DNA of 64,000 bases from JAUYQR01 sp963822435 (GCA_963822435.1 CAWGHN010000003.1:1062219-1126218), one strand, 5' to 3'. Counted from the stretch's first letter, positions 16,033 to 24,663 are shown. A program made the numbers and translations. The notes: a model not told the origin generated them from the sequence alone.

Positions 16033-16941
16033 ATGGTTGGCAAGCGGGGTTGGCAGGCAGTGTTCCTGTGCTTTGACATTGGCGGGTCGCGGATCAAGGC
16101 GGGGTTGGCCGAGGCCGGTGGCGTGATGCCCTTGGGCGCGGTGCCGACGGCGGTGGATGATCTGGACGGGTTCGTGGCGGGGCTGGCGGGGTTCATGCGG
16201 CCGGGCGTGCGGGGCGTGGCGATTTCGATTGCCGGAGTGGTAGAGCCGGAGACGGGTATCGGCCGGGTGGCCAACATCCACTGCATCGATGGGCTGGCGC
16301 TGGCCCCGTTGCTGGAGGCGCGGCTCGGGCTGCCCGTGATTGTGCTGAACGACGCGGACTGCTTTGCGCTGGCCGAGGCGCGGCAGGGGGCGGGGCGTGG
16401 GCATGGCACGGTGTTCGGCGTGATCCTTGGCACCGGCGTGGGTGGCGGGCTGGTGATTGATGGGCGGCTGGTGACGGGGGCAGGCGGTTATGCCGGCGAA
16501 TGGGGGCACGGGCCGGTGATCCGGGGAGACTTCGCATTTCCTTGCGGCTGCGGGCAGGTTGGGTGCATCGACACCGTGGGTGGCGCGCGCGGGCTGGAGC
16601 GGCTGTGGCGCGCCTCGGGCGGGGAGCCGTTGGGGTCGGTGGAAATTCTGGCGCGGTGGCGAGCGGGGGATGCAGACGCGGCGCCGGTGGTGGATTTGTG
16701 GGAAGAGCTGGTGTCGGGGCCGTTGGCGATGGTGCTGAACGTGACGGGCGCAGGCATTGTGCCGGTGGGCGGCGGGCTGGCGAACGTACCGGCGCTGATT
16801 GCGCGGCTGGACCGGGCGGTTCGGGCGCGGGTGTTGCGACGGACGGAGCGGCCTTTGGTGGTGCTGGCCGAATGTAGGGTTGAGCCGGGGTTGATCGGCG
16901 CGGCGGAGGCCGGGTTGGCGGAGTTCGGGCAATCGGAATGA
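16033..16941 (+). CDS. ROK family sugar kinase-like protein
   Basis: A ~303-aa ROK protein without an N-terminal HTH, so a kinase rather than a repressor. It shows the ATP-binding CFDIGGSRIKAGLAEAGG, a VLNDADCFALAEARQGAGRGH segment with the catalytic Asp, ILGTGVGGGLVIDGRLVTGAGGYAGEWGHGP, and the ROK zinc motif CGCGQVGCID. Substrates of the family are glucose, N-acetylglucosamine or N-acetylmannosamine. The start is uncertain: ATG at 16033 is chosen; GTG at 15991 or 16060 are in frame and no start has a good ribosome site. Its stop overlaps the cutC ATG by 4 nt. Confidence 0.87.
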   Translation: MVGKRGWQAVFLCFDIGGSRIKAGLAEAGGVMPLGAVPTAVDDLDGFVAGLAGFMRPGVRGVAISIAGVVEPETGIGRVANIHCIDGLALAPLLEARLGLPVIVLNDADCFALAEARQGAGRGHGTVFGVILGTGVGGGLVIDGRLVTGAGGYAGEWGHGPVIRGDFAFPCGCGQVGCIDTVGGARGLERLWRASGGEPLGSVEILARWRAGDADAAPVVDLWEELVSGPLAMVLNVTGAGIVPVGGGLANVPALIARLDRAVRARVLRRTERPLVVLAECRVEPGLIGAAEAGLAEFGQSE

Positions 16942-17648
16942 CGGCCGTGATCATCGAGGTCTGCGTCGACACGGCGGAGGGGCTGGCGGCGGCGCTGGAG
17001 GGCGGTGCGGACCGGATCGAGCTGTGTTCGGCGTTGGGCGTGGGCGGGTTGACGCCTTCGGCAGGGTTCATGCAGGTGGCGGCACGGGCGAGGGTGCCGG
17101 TGCATGCGATGATCCGGCCGCGGGCAGGGGATTTCTGCTTTTCCGAGGCAGAGCTTGAGGTGATGGCGGCGGATATCGCCGTGGCGCGAGACTGCGGCAT
17201 GTCCGGGGTGGTGATCGGCGCGAGCCTGGCGGACGGGCGGCTTGACGTGGCGGCGCTGGGGCGGCTGGTGGGCGAGGCGGCGGGGTTGAGCCTGACCTTG
17301 CACCGGGTGTTTGATCTGGTGCCGGACATGGGCGAGGCGCTGGAGACGGCAATTGCGCTGGGGTTTCAGCGGGTGCTGACCTCGGGTGGCGCGGACACGG
17401 CGGTGGCGGGGATGGATCGGCTGATTGCGCTGAAAGGCCAGGCGGCGGGGCGGATCGTGATCCTGCCGGGGGCCGGGATCAGTGCGGCGACGGCGGCGGG
17501 CCTGCGGGCGCTGGCGCCCGAGGAGGTGCACGGCTCCTGTTCGGTGATCCGCGCGGCGCGAGCGGCGGGTTTGGGGTTTGGCGTTGGCATGGAGCAGGTG
17601 ACGCAGGCGGCGCAGGTCAGGGCGCTGCGGGCGGCATTGCAGCCGTGA
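16938..17648 (+). CDS. cutC: CutC family protein
   Basis: A 236-aa TIM-barrel protein with the CutC pattern: IEVCVDTAEGLAAALEGGADRIELCSALGVGGLTPSAGF, then VHAMIRPRAGDFCFSE, GMSGVVIGASLADGRLD, LTLHRVFDLVPDM, VLTSGG and GAGISAATAAGL. CutC was named for copper homeostasis, but its direct biochemical role is unsettled. Here it overlaps a ROK sugar-kinase gene by 4 nt (ATGA), a context more suggestive of carbohydrate metabolism than of copper handling. The stop is followed by a hairpin element at 17663. Confidence 0.93.
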   Translation: MTAVIIEVCVDTAEGLAAALEGGADRIELCSALGVGGLTPSAGFMQVAARARVPVHAMIRPRAGDFCFSEAELEVMAADIAVARDCGMSGVVIGASLADGRLDVAALGRLVGEAAGLSLTLHRVFDLVPDMGEALETAIALGFQRVLTSGGADTAVAGMDRLIALKGQAAGRIVILPGAGISAATAAGLRALAPEEVHGSCSVIRAARAAGLGFGVGMEQVTQAAQVRALRAALQP

Positions 17649-17662
17649 GCCGCGGCCCTGCC

Positions 17663-17715
17663 CCGGAGGGTTTCACACCCTCCGGACCTTTCGTGGAGTA
17701 TTTGAAAAAAGAGCA
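17663..17715. terminator. Hairpin-plus-tail intergenic element, copy 2 (probable terminator)
   Basis: A perfect 9-bp stem (CCGGAGGGT at 17663-17671, ACCCTCCGG at 17677-17685) closes the same TTCAC loop as the element at 4906. The tail ACCTTTCGTGGAGTATTTGA followed by AAAAAGAGCAAG matches the first copy at most positions. It lies just after cutC and just before the PD40 gene, whose ribosome site (AAGGGG) is in or next to the tail. The stems differ in sequence but are compensated, which indicates selection on the structure. Confidence 0.7.
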
Positions 17716-17726
17716 AGGGGTTGGGC

Positions 17727-18551
17727 GTGAAGAGCATCATCGAGACTTATGAGGTGGTGAGCGGGGCGGTGCGCGAGGTGCTTGTCGTCGAAGGCCGGGT
17801 TGAGGCGCCGAACTGGGACCCGTCGGGGGCGACGCTGTTGGTGAACGCGGGCGGACGGCTGTTCCGGGTGCCGTTGGCGGAGCCGGCGCTGGTGCCGGTG
17901 GACACGGGGTTTGCCGACCGCTGCAACAACGACCACGGGATCAGTCCGGACGGGACGCGGATCGTGCTTTCGCATCATCGCGGGCAGGGGTCGGAGATAT
18001 TCACGTTGCCGGCCGCGGGGGGTGAGCCGGTGCCGGTGACGCGCCACGCGCCAAGCTGGTGGCATGGCTGGTCGCCGGATGGCGCGCGGCTGGCCTATGT
18101 GGCGGCGCGAGGTGGCAGCCGGGTGGTCGACGTCTACACGATCGGGGTGGAGGGCGGCGAGGAGCAGCGCTTGACGTATGGCGAGGGGCATTGCGACGGG
18201 CCGGACTACAGCGCGGATGGTGCCCGCATCTATTACAACTGCGACCGGGGCGGGCATGCGCAGATCTGGGTGATGGCGGTGGACGGAACGGGGCAGCGGC
18301 AGGTGTTCGAGGACACCCACGTGAACTGGTTTCCGCATCCGTCACCGGATGGAGAGACGTTGGTGTATCTTGCCTACCCTTCCGGCACGACGGGGCATCC
18401 GGCGGATCTGCCGGTGGCGCTGGTGCTGTGTGACACCGAAGGGCGCGAGCGGCGCGTGGTGCGGGAGTTCATCGGCGGGCAGGGCACGATCAACGTACCA
18501 AGCTGGGCGCCGGACGGGCGCGCGTTCGCCTACGTGCGGTATGAACCCTGA
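17727..18551 (+). CDS. TolB-like PD40 beta-propeller protein
   Basis: A 274-aa cytoplasmic-looking protein (no signal peptide) made of WD40-like/PD40 blades: APNWDPSGATLLVNAGGRLFRVPL, DHGISPDGTRIVLSHHRGQGSEIFTLPAAGG, SWWHGWSPDGARLAYVAARGG, DYSADGARIYYNCDRGGHAQIWVM, HPSPDGETLVYLA and SWAPDGRAFAYV. About six repeats with the SPDG turn are visible, enough for a closed propeller. The family includes TolB-type proteins and oligogalacturonate lyase-like enzymes. GTG at 17727 is preferred to TTG at 17721 because of spacing to the AGGGG site. Function unknown; it may belong with the ROK-cutC genes. Confidence 0.82.
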   Translation: MKSIIETYEVVSGAVREVLVVEGRVEAPNWDPSGATLLVNAGGRLFRVPLAEPALVPVDTGFADRCNNDHGISPDGTRIVLSHHRGQGSEIFTLPAAGGEPVPVTRHAPSWWHGWSPDGARLAYVAARGGSRVVDVYTIGVEGGEEQRLTYGEGHCDGPDYSADGARIYYNCDRGGHAQIWVMAVDGTGQRQVFEDTHVNWFPHPSPDGETLVYLAYPSGTTGHPADLPVALVLCDTEGRERRVVREFIGGQGTINVPSWAPDGRAFAYVRYEP

Positions 18552-18554
18552 GGG

Positions 18555-19007
18555 TCAGGCGATGCGGAAGCGGGGCGCGCTGCGGGGAGCCAGCTCCTCG
18601 GGCTCCGGGGTGGTGATGGGCAGCGGCAGGAACGCTTCGTGGATCGCGGAGCGTTCGGTGAAATGGCGCGGGTCGCCCCAGACGGAGATGTAGATTTCTG
18701 GCGGGAAGCCGTTGGCGAGGTGTTCCGGGGTGAGGTCGATGATGCGGATGCGCATCGGATCGCCATTGCTAAGCGCAGGGGACAGCAGGTCTTGGGCCAC
18801 CGGGCCGAGATGGCCGATGAGCATGGTGCGGCGCCGCGGGATCAGCCCGAGGAAGCGCTGGCGGACCCTTGCGTAGACGCCGATACGGCCATCGGGCAGG
18901 CGGTCGAGCGCTGCGGTGTCGCCGATCACCAGACCGGCGCGGGCAACGTGGACGCGGATGCCCTCGACCGGGGCCTTGGGAAGGATCGGAAGTTTGGTAT
19001 CGCTCAT
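18555..19007 (-). CDS. Conserved hypothetical protein
   Basis: A 150-aa protein that I do not recognise. From MSDTKLPILPKAPVEGIRVHVARAGLVIGD on, it has a compact alpha/beta-looking middle (LDRLPDGRIGVYARVRQRFLGLIPRRRTMLIGHLGPVAQDLL) and an acidic, Pro-rich end. No signal peptide or membrane segment is visible. ATG at 19007 is chosen because the longer frame to 19214 is Arg/Pro-rich and because an AGGGG lies about 10 nt upstream. It converges on the PD40 gene, 3 nt apart, and is divergent from clpB. No function is proposed. Confidence 0.65.
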   Translation of the reverse strand: MSDTKLPILPKAPVEGIRVHVARAGLVIGDTAALDRLPDGRIGVYARVRQRFLGLIPRRRTMLIGHLGPVAQDLLSPALSNGDPMRIRIIDLTPEHLANGFPPEIYISVWGDPRHFTERSAIHEAFLPLPITTPEPEELAPRSAPRFRIA

Positions 19008-19312
19008 CGCCGGCATACCCCTTTGGTTGGACGGCAAGGATGGGTGAGGATTCAGGCGCTTGGCAAGCCGTTGGGACGCTGAGGTGCGCCGGGTTGCGTG
19101 AACACGCCGATCGGTCGGTTGCGGATCGGCGGGGTTCGGCCAAATCGGGTCGGTCGGCCATGATTGCGGCCGCGAGGCGGCCCATAATGATTTTGCTGCG
19201 GGACGGGATTGCAAAACGCGGATCGCTTGCCCAGATCATGGGCAAGGCCTTGCGGGATGTGCTGAACAGTCGGGCATTCCGGACCGAGGCGCTTCACGAG
19301 AGGAGATGACCG
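19008..19312. promoter_or_regulatory. Upstream region of clpB
   Basis: A 305-bp gap between the divergent hypothetical gene and clpB. It contains a perfect 7-bp inverted repeat, CTTGCCC (19226-19232) and GGGCAAG (19240-19246), about 70 bp before the clpB start, which could be an operator or RNA hairpin. I do not see an unambiguous RpoH promoter, although clpB genes usually have one. The clpB ribosome site GAGGAGATGACCG (19299-19311) precedes the ATG. A 49-codon frame ending at 19309 is present but unconvincing. Confidence 0.45.
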
Positions 19313-21928
19313 ATGAACCTTGAGCAGTTCACGGAGCGGTCGCGCGGTTTCCTTCAGGCCGCGCAGACGATTGCTATGCGGGACAGCCACCAGCGCGTGC
19401 TGCCCGACCACCTGCTGAAAGCCTTGATGGATGACGACCAGGGGCTGGCGTCGAACCTGATCCGCAAGGCCGGCGGCGCGCCGGAGCGGGTGAACGAGGC
19501 GATCAACGCCTCATTGGCCAAGTTGCCGAAGGTGACGGGCGGTGACGGGCAGACCTACATCGACCCGAGCCTGGTGCGCGTGCTGGACGAGGCCGAGAAG
19601 GTTGCCAAGAAGGCCGGCGACAGTTTCGTGCCGGTGGAGCGGTTGCTGACTGCGCTGGCGCTGGTCAACACGCGGGCCAAGGATGCGCTGACGGCGGGGG
19701 CCGTGACGGCGCAGGGGCTGAACGGAGCGATCAACGAGATCCGGAAGGGTCGGACCGCGGACAGCGCTTCCAGCGAAGAGACGATGGAGGCGTTGAAGAA
19801 GTATGCACGCGACCTGACCGAGGCGGCGGCGGATGGCAAGATCGACCCGATCATCGGTCGGGACGAGGAAATCCGGCGCGCGATGCAGGTGCTGTCGCGG
19901 CGCACGAAGAACAATCCGGTGCTGATCGGTGAGCCCGGCGTGGGCAAGACGGCGATTGCGGAAGGTTTGGCGCTGCGCATCGTTGATGGCGACGTGCCGG
20001 AGAGCTTGCGCAACAAGAAACTGATGGCGCTGGACATGGGCGCGCTGATTGCCGGTGCGAAATATCGCGGTGAGTTCGAGGAGCGGCTGAAGGCCGTCTT
20101 GAACGAGATCACGGCGGCGGCGGGCGAGATCATCCTGTTCATCGACGAGATGCACACGCTGGTGGGCGCGGGCAAGTCGGATGGCGCGATGGACGCGGCC
20201 AACCTGATCAAGCCGGCACTGGCGCGGGGCGAGTTGCATTGCATCGGTGCGACGACGCTGGATGAATACCGGAAGTATGTGGAAAAGGACGCAGCCTTGG
20301 CGCGGCGGTTCCAGCCGGTGTTTGTGAACGAGCCTTCGGTGGAAGATACGATCAGCATCCTGCGCGGCATCAAGGAAAAGTACGAGCTGCACCACGGGGT
20401 TCGCATCGCGGATGCGGCCTTGGTGGCGGCGGCGACGCTGTCGCATCGCTACATCACCGACCGGTTCCTGCCCGACAAGGCGATCGACCTGATGGACGAG
20501 GCGGCGAGCCGTCTGCGGATGGAGGTGGACAGCAAGCCCGAGGAGCTGGACCAGCTGGACCGCCAGATCCTGCAATTGCAGATCGAGGGCGAGGCGCTGA
20601 AGAAGGAAGACGACGCGGCGTCGAAGGACCGTCTGGAACGTCTGGAGCGCGAGTTGGCGAACCTGCAGCAGCAGTCGTCCGAGATGACGGCGAAGTGGCA
20701 GGCGGAGCGTGACAGTCTGGAAGCCGCGCGTGGGTTGAAAGAAGACCTCGACAAGGCGCGCGCCGAACTGGAGCAGGCCAAGCGCGAGGGCGATTTCGCC
20801 AAGGCCGGCGAGTTGCAGTATGGCCGTATTCCGCAGCTGGAGAAGCAGCTTGTCGAGGCGGAAGCGCGCGAAGGACAGGCGCTGGTGTCCGAAGCCGTGC
20901 GACCGGAGCAGATTGCCGAGGTCGTGGAGCGGTGGACCGGGATTCCCACGTCGAAGATGCTGGAAGGCGAGCGCGAAAAGCTGCTGCGCATGGAGGAGGA
21001 GCTTGGCAAGCGCGTCGTGGGCCAGCGGGCTGCGCTGACCGCCGTTGCCAATGCGGTGCGCCGCGCACGGGCGGGCCTGAACGACGAGGGGCGGCCTTTG
21101 GGCAGCTTCCTCTTCCTTGGGCCGACCGGCGTGGGCAAGACCGAGTTGACCAAGGCGGTGGCCGAATACCTCTTTGACGACGACAACGCGATGGTGCGCA
21201 TCGACATGTCGGAGTTCATGGAAAAGCACTCGGTCGCCCGTCTGATCGGCGCGCCGCCCGGCTATGTCGGCTATGACGAGGGTGGGGTGCTGACCGAGGC
21301 GGTGCGTCGGCGGCCCTATCAGGTTGTGCTGTTCGACGAGGTCGAAAAGGCGCATCCGGACGTGTTCAACGTGTTGTTGCAGGTTCTGGATGACGGGGTG
21401 CTGACCGATGGACAGGGCCGCACCGTCGACTTCAAGCAGACGCTGATCGTGCTGACGTCGAACCTTGGGGCGCGAGCGCTGTCCGAATTGCCGGAAGGGG
21501 CGGATTCGAGTGCGGCGAAGCGGGAGGTCGAGGAGGCGGTGCGCCAGCACTTCCGCCCCGAATTCCTGAACCGTCTGGACGAGCAGATCATCTTCGATCG
21601 GCTGGATCGGTCGGACATGGCGCAGATCGTGGAAATCCAGCTGAAGCGACTGGAAGCACGGCTGATCGGGCGCAAGATCACGCTGACGCTGGACCCGCAG
21701 GCCAAACAGTGGCTGGCGGACGAAGGCTATGATCCGGTGTTCGGCGCGCGGCCCTTGAAGCGGGTGATGCAGCGCCACTTGCAAGACCCGTTGGCCGAGA
21801 TGATCCTGTCGGGCGACCTTCTGGACGGGTCCAACGTGACGATCAGCGCTGGGTCGGAGGGGCTGATCATCGGCGACCGGATCAGCGCCAGCCGCAGGGC
21901 GCGGCCCACGGAGGCGGTGGTCCACTGA
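19313..21928 (+). CDS. clpB: ATP-dependent disaggregase ClpB
   Basis: ClpB is the Hsp100 hexamer that extracts polypeptides from aggregates together with DnaK. The 871-aa product is full length. Domains in order: Clp N-domain repeats (~1-145); AAA1 with Walker A GEPGVGKTAI at ~206-214 and ILFIDEMHTLVGAG; the long coiled-coil middle domain (~410-525, rich in Glu/Leu/Arg) that separates ClpB from ClpA; AAA2 with GPTGVGKTEL at ~602-611, VVLFDEVEKAHPDVFN and the GYVGYDEGG pore loop; and a C-terminal small domain. It is preceded by GAGGAG. Likely heat-shock controlled. A large antisense ORF covers it but is a codon-bias artefact. Confidence 0.98.
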   Translation: MNLEQFTERSRGFLQAAQTIAMRDSHQRVLPDHLLKALMDDDQGLASNLIRKAGGAPERVNEAINASLAKLPKVTGGDGQTYIDPSLVRVLDEAEKVAKKAGDSFVPVERLLTALALVNTRAKDALTAGAVTAQGLNGAINEIRKGRTADSASSEETMEALKKYARDLTEAAADGKIDPIIGRDEEIRRAMQVLSRRTKNNPVLIGEPGVGKTAIAEGLALRIVDGDVPESLRNKKLMALDMGALIAGAKYRGEFEERLKAVLNEITAAAGEIILFIDEMHTLVGAGKSDGAMDAANLIKPALARGELHCIGATTLDEYRKYVEKDAALARRFQPVFVNEPSVEDTISILRGIKEKYELHHGVRIADAALVAAATLSHRYITDRFLPDKAIDLMDEAASRLRMEVDSKPEELDQLDRQILQLQIEGEALKKEDDAASKDRLERLERELANLQQQSSEMTAKWQAERDSLEAARGLKEDLDKARAELEQAKREGDFAKAGELQYGRIPQLEKQLVEAEAREGQALVSEAVRPEQIAEVVERWTGIPTSKMLEGEREKLLRMEEELGKRVVGQRAALTAVANAVRRARAGLNDEGRPLGSFLFLGPTGVGKTELTKAVAEYLFDDDNAMVRIDMSEFMEKHSVARLIGAPPGYVGYDEGGVLTEAVRRRPYQVVLFDEVEKAHPDVFNVLLQVLDDGVLTDGQGRTVDFKQTLIVLTSNLGARALSELPEGADSSAAKREVEEAVRQHFRPEFLNRLDEQIIFDRLDRSDMAQIVEIQLKRLEARLIGRKITLTLDPQAKQWLADEGYDPVFGARPLKRVMQRHLQDPLAEMILSGDLLDGSNVTISAGSEGLIIGDRISASRRARPTEAVVH

Positions 21929-21992
21929 GCACGCGCTTGTCATAACGAAGCGGGCCGTGCCACGCTGATCCTTTAGCGAGGGGAAGCGCGGC

Positions 21993-23096
21993 ATGGCCCG
22001 AGCGGCTACTGTTACCGGCCGGCACGACGGTCAGGTGTTCATGTCTGACATGGTGGGCGCTCTGCAATTGGGCGCAGCGGTGGATGTGTCACCCGAGGTG
22101 GTGTTGACGGAGCCAGGTTGGACGCTTTTTTCCTTTGATCTTGCCGCGTCCGAGGCGGTGTTCGTGGATGTCGGCCTGTGCGACCTGTCGCTAGCGCCGT
22201 TCAGCTATCAGCGGCAGTTCGAAATCGCGAGACGGATACTGCGGCTGCCGTTTGCGGACGTGCTGCGGATGACTGCTGCGATTCCGGCGGCGGCGCAGGT
22301 GCATCTGTTCAACATCGGGCACTGCGGATCGACGCTGTTGCACAACGTCTTCAATCAGACCGTGGCGGCGCGGTGCCTGTCGGAGCCGCTGTTCGTCTTT
22401 GATCTGGCGATGGGGCGGGATGCGGTGGCTGACGAAACCCGTGTGGCGCTGTTGCGTGCGGGCTGTGCTTTCATGCGGCTCTTTCCGGGGTATGCGGGAC
22501 AGGTTCAGGTGTTGAAGCATTTCAGCCAGGCGCTGATGATTGCCGAGGATTGTCAGCGCGCGACGCCGGACGCCCGCTTTCTGTTTTTGTACCGGGACGC
22601 CGAAAGCTGGTGCAATTCGGTCTATGGGTTCGTGCAGCGGATGGGCGGGCAACTGCGTGTGCCGAAAGACGAGAGGGAGTTTGTCTGGTGGATCATGTCG
22701 GGGAACATGTCCCCTGCGGCCGCTGCGGGGTTGGTGGACCTGGCGGCCGACGTGGTGATGTTCGACGAACTGGCGGCAGCGGTCTGGATCTTGCAGCGCG
22801 AGCGGTTCCATCAGGCGGTTCAGGCCGGGGTGCCGATGCGAGCGACCCGCTATGACGCGCTGGTGGCTGACCCTGAAGGGACGTTGGCTGGCATCTTTGC
22901 AGAGTGCGGGCTGCCTCGCACCGACATGCAGGGCGCGTTGTCGGCGTTCGACAGCGATTCCCATGCGGGCACGACGACCGCGCGATCGGTTCCGGCTGAC
23001 CGGCTGGACGGGGCGGCGATGGCGAGGCTGCAAGGAATGTTGGCAGGGTTGCGGCCCCCGCTTACAGGGGCCGAGCCTTGGATTGATGCAGGCTGA
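21993..23096 (+). CDS. Sulfotransferase-like P-loop protein
   Basis: A 367-aa protein with features of the sulfotransferase fold. VHLFNIGHCGSTLLHNVFNQ near residue 104 corresponds to the 5'-phosphosulfate (PSB) loop of a bacterial sulfotransferase. RFLFLYRDAESWCNSVYGFVQ near 192 corresponds to the 3'-phosphate motif containing an Arg-Asp. RATRYDALVADPEGTLAGIFAECGLP is the usual C-terminal segment. It would transfer sulfuryl groups from PAPS, or be a related hypothetical. GAGGGGAAG lies just upstream of the ATG. It is alone, downstream of clpB, convergent with the YidB-like gene. Confidence 0.7.
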   Translation: MARAATVTGRHDGQVFMSDMVGALQLGAAVDVSPEVVLTEPGWTLFSFDLAASEAVFVDVGLCDLSLAPFSYQRQFEIARRILRLPFADVLRMTAAIPAAAQVHLFNIGHCGSTLLHNVFNQTVAARCLSEPLFVFDLAMGRDAVADETRVALLRAGCAFMRLFPGYAGQVQVLKHFSQALMIAEDCQRATPDARFLFLYRDAESWCNSVYGFVQRMGGQLRVPKDEREFVWWIMSGNMSPAAAAGLVDLAADVVMFDELAAAVWILQRERFHQAVQAGVPMRATRYDALVADPEGTLAGIFAECGLPRTDMQGALSAFDSDSHAGTTTARSVPADRLDGAAMARLQGMLAGLRPPLTGAEPWIDAG

Positions 23097-23102
23097 GGCG
23101 CA

Positions 23103-23594
23103 TCAGATGGCGCGGGGTTCCTGGATGTCGAGCGGCGGGAATTGCCCGTTTGGCGTGGCCTGATCCACCGCATCGGGAAGGGTCTGGCTGAGCCGGGACA
23201 TAAGGTCGCTGCGCGTCAGGCCGGTCTTTTCCACAAGCTCTGCGATGGTGTCTTCGTCCAGCGCCTGTTCAAGTTCGTCAGGCGCGATTGATTCGTTCTG
23301 GCCGGTACTGACCCAGCTTTGTGCCTTGGCTTGGGTCTGGGGGGTGGAAAACCGCTCGAACAGTTCCGACAGCCCGCTCATCAGCCCGCCACTGCCGGCA
23401 CCGCCCGCCATCTGACGCAGGTTGTCGAGAATGCCGCCCTGGCTGTCGGCCTGACCGGCCGCGCCGAAGGGGTTGCGGTTGGGATCGTCGCCCGCGCGGG
23501 TGTTGAGCATCGCGCCGAGCTTGTCGCGGTTCTGGTAGCCGGCGACTGCCAACAGGCCCAGAAGCGCGATCATGGATGGGCTGCCTTTTGCCAT
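23103..23594 (-). CDS. YidB-like DUF937 protein
   Basis: A 163-aa protein beginning MAKGSPSMIALLGLLAVAGYQNRDKLGAML, with a short hydrophobic N-terminal stretch, a Gly-rich linker (GGAGSGGLMSGLSELFERF) and a C-terminal region IAPDELEQALDEDTIAELVEKTGLTRSDLMSRLSQTLPDAVDQATPNGQFP. This last pattern, including LP..VD..TP.G..P, is the signature of the YidB/DUF937 family, whose function is unknown. It lies next to a GlsB/YeaQ membrane-protein gene on the same strand (30 nt gap), suggesting co-expression in stress or stationary phase. Confidence 0.85.
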   Translation of the reverse strand: MAKGSPSMIALLGLLAVAGYQNRDKLGAMLNTRAGDDPNRNPFGAAGQADSQGGILDNLRQMAGGAGSGGLMSGLSELFERFSTPQTQAKAQSWVSTGQNESIAPDELEQALDEDTIAELVEKTGLTRSDLMSRLSQTLPDAVDQATPNGQFPPLDIQEPRAI

Positions 23595-23624
23595 CGTTCA
23601 AGTCCTTTCATTAGGAGGGTTGGG

Positions 23625-23876
23625 TCAGGCCCGGCGACGAAGAAAACCGTAGAGCGCCAGCACGATGATCGCGCCGATCACGGCACCGATCAGGCCGGCG
23701 CCGTCCTGCGGCCCATACCAGCCAAGCGACTGGCCAAGAAAGTTTGCCACGAACGCCCCGATGATGCCGAGAATGGTGGTCAGGACAAAGCCCGAAGGCT
23801 CGTTGTCACCTGGCATGATGAACTTGGCGATCACGCCGGCGAGAAAGCCGATGATTATGGTCCAGATGATACCCAC
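23625..23876 (-). CDS. GlsB/YeaQ/YmgE family stress-response membrane protein
   Basis: An 83-aa very hydrophobic protein with three membrane segments: IIWTIIIGFLAGVIAKFIMPG, GFVLTTILGIIGAFVANFLG and LIGAVIGAIIVLALYGFLRRR. The spacing PGDNEPSGF.LT..LGI.GA...NFLG is characteristic of this (transglycosylase-associated) family, commonly induced by stress. The start is a GTG at 23876, chosen because AAAGGAG lies 7 nt upstream; the longer frame to 24017 lacks membrane-protein character. It precedes the YidB-like gene. Molecular function unknown. Confidence 0.87.
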   Translation of the reverse strand: MGIIWTIIIGFLAGVIAKFIMPGDNEPSGFVLTTILGIIGAFVANFLGQSLGWYGPQDGAGLIGAVIGAIIVLALYGFLRRRA

Positions 23877-24028
23877 GGTCGCGCTCCTTTGAAGCTGCGC
23901 GGGCAGGAGGCCCGGCTGGATGCACAACGTGGGGCGGGCGATTCCGTTCCGTCGGGCGAAGTGCAGGGGGCGCAATGAAAGAGGGGCGGCTTGCGCCACC
24001 CCTCTCGCAGAAATCACAAAGTTTCCGA

Positions 24029-24511
24029 TTACATCGGCGGCAGGATAACGCTGTCGATGACGTGGATCACGCCGTTCGAGGCGGCGACGTCCGGCATCGA
24101 GATCACGGCGCCGTTCACTTTCGGGCCGCCATCAAGGGTGATGGTCACTTCGGCGCCGTTCACGGTGGCGGCCTTCATGCCTTCGGTCAGGTCGGTCGAC
24201 ATGACCTTGCCCGGAACGACGTGGTAGGTCAGGATCGCAACCAGCTTGTCCTTGTTTTCCGGCTTCAGCAGGTCTTCCACGGTGCCAGCGGGCAGCGCGG
24301 CGAAAGCGGCGTCGGTCGGCGCGAACACGGTGAACGGGCCTTCGCCCTTCAGCGTCTCGACCAGGCCAGCGGCGGTCAGCGCGGCGGCAAGGGTGTTGAA
24401 CGAACCGTTGGCAACGGCGGTGTCGACGATGTCCTTGGAATGGCCATCAGCGAAGGCGGGCATCGCAAAGGCGGTGGCGGCGGTCAGAGCAAGAAAGGTT
24501 CTGCGGATCAT
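24029..24511 (-). CDS. Secreted fasciclin (FAS1) domain protein
   Basis: A 160-aa exported protein: signal peptide MIRRTFLALTAATAFAMPAFA (Ala-x-Ala cleavage), then a single FAS1 domain with DIVDTAVANGSFNTLAAALTAAGL, the H1 motif FTVFAPTDAAFAALP, LTYHVVPGKV and the H2 region NGVIHVIDSVILPP. Bacterial FAS1 proteins are periplasmic or extracellular adhesion/structural proteins. ATG at 24511 is chosen; an in-frame GTG at 24520 overlaps the ribosome site GGGAG. It is divergent from msrPQ across a region with TTCGTGAA repeats. Confidence 0.93.
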   Translation of the reverse strand: MIRRTFLALTAATAFAMPAFADGHSKDIVDTAVANGSFNTLAAALTAAGLVETLKGEGPFTVFAPTDAAFAALPAGTVEDLLKPENKDKLVAILTYHVVPGKVMSTDLTEGMKAATVNGAEVTITLDGGPKVNGAVISMPDVAASNGVIHVIDSVILPPM

Positions 24512-24663
24512 TGGTGTCACTCCCGTTATGATCGGTTGCCGTCATTGGCAGGTGTTATATGGGGAGCGGATTGGATTGGATCAGGCCAACAAGGCTGTGA
24601 TGCACCCTTGCCTAAGCGAGCGGGCGCCCTAAGCCGCGACTATCGCGCGCCGCCACTAAAAAA

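Noticed and set aside
19160..19309. 49-codon plus-strand frame just before clpB
   Set aside because: It has no ribosome site or homology that I can see; its stop lies in the clpB ribosome binding site, which may be chance.
19511..21994. 827-codon open frame on the minus strand
   Set aside because: It is exactly antisense to clpB, is rich in Arg/His/Leu/Gln as expected of a complement of biased GC-rich codons, and shows no motif.
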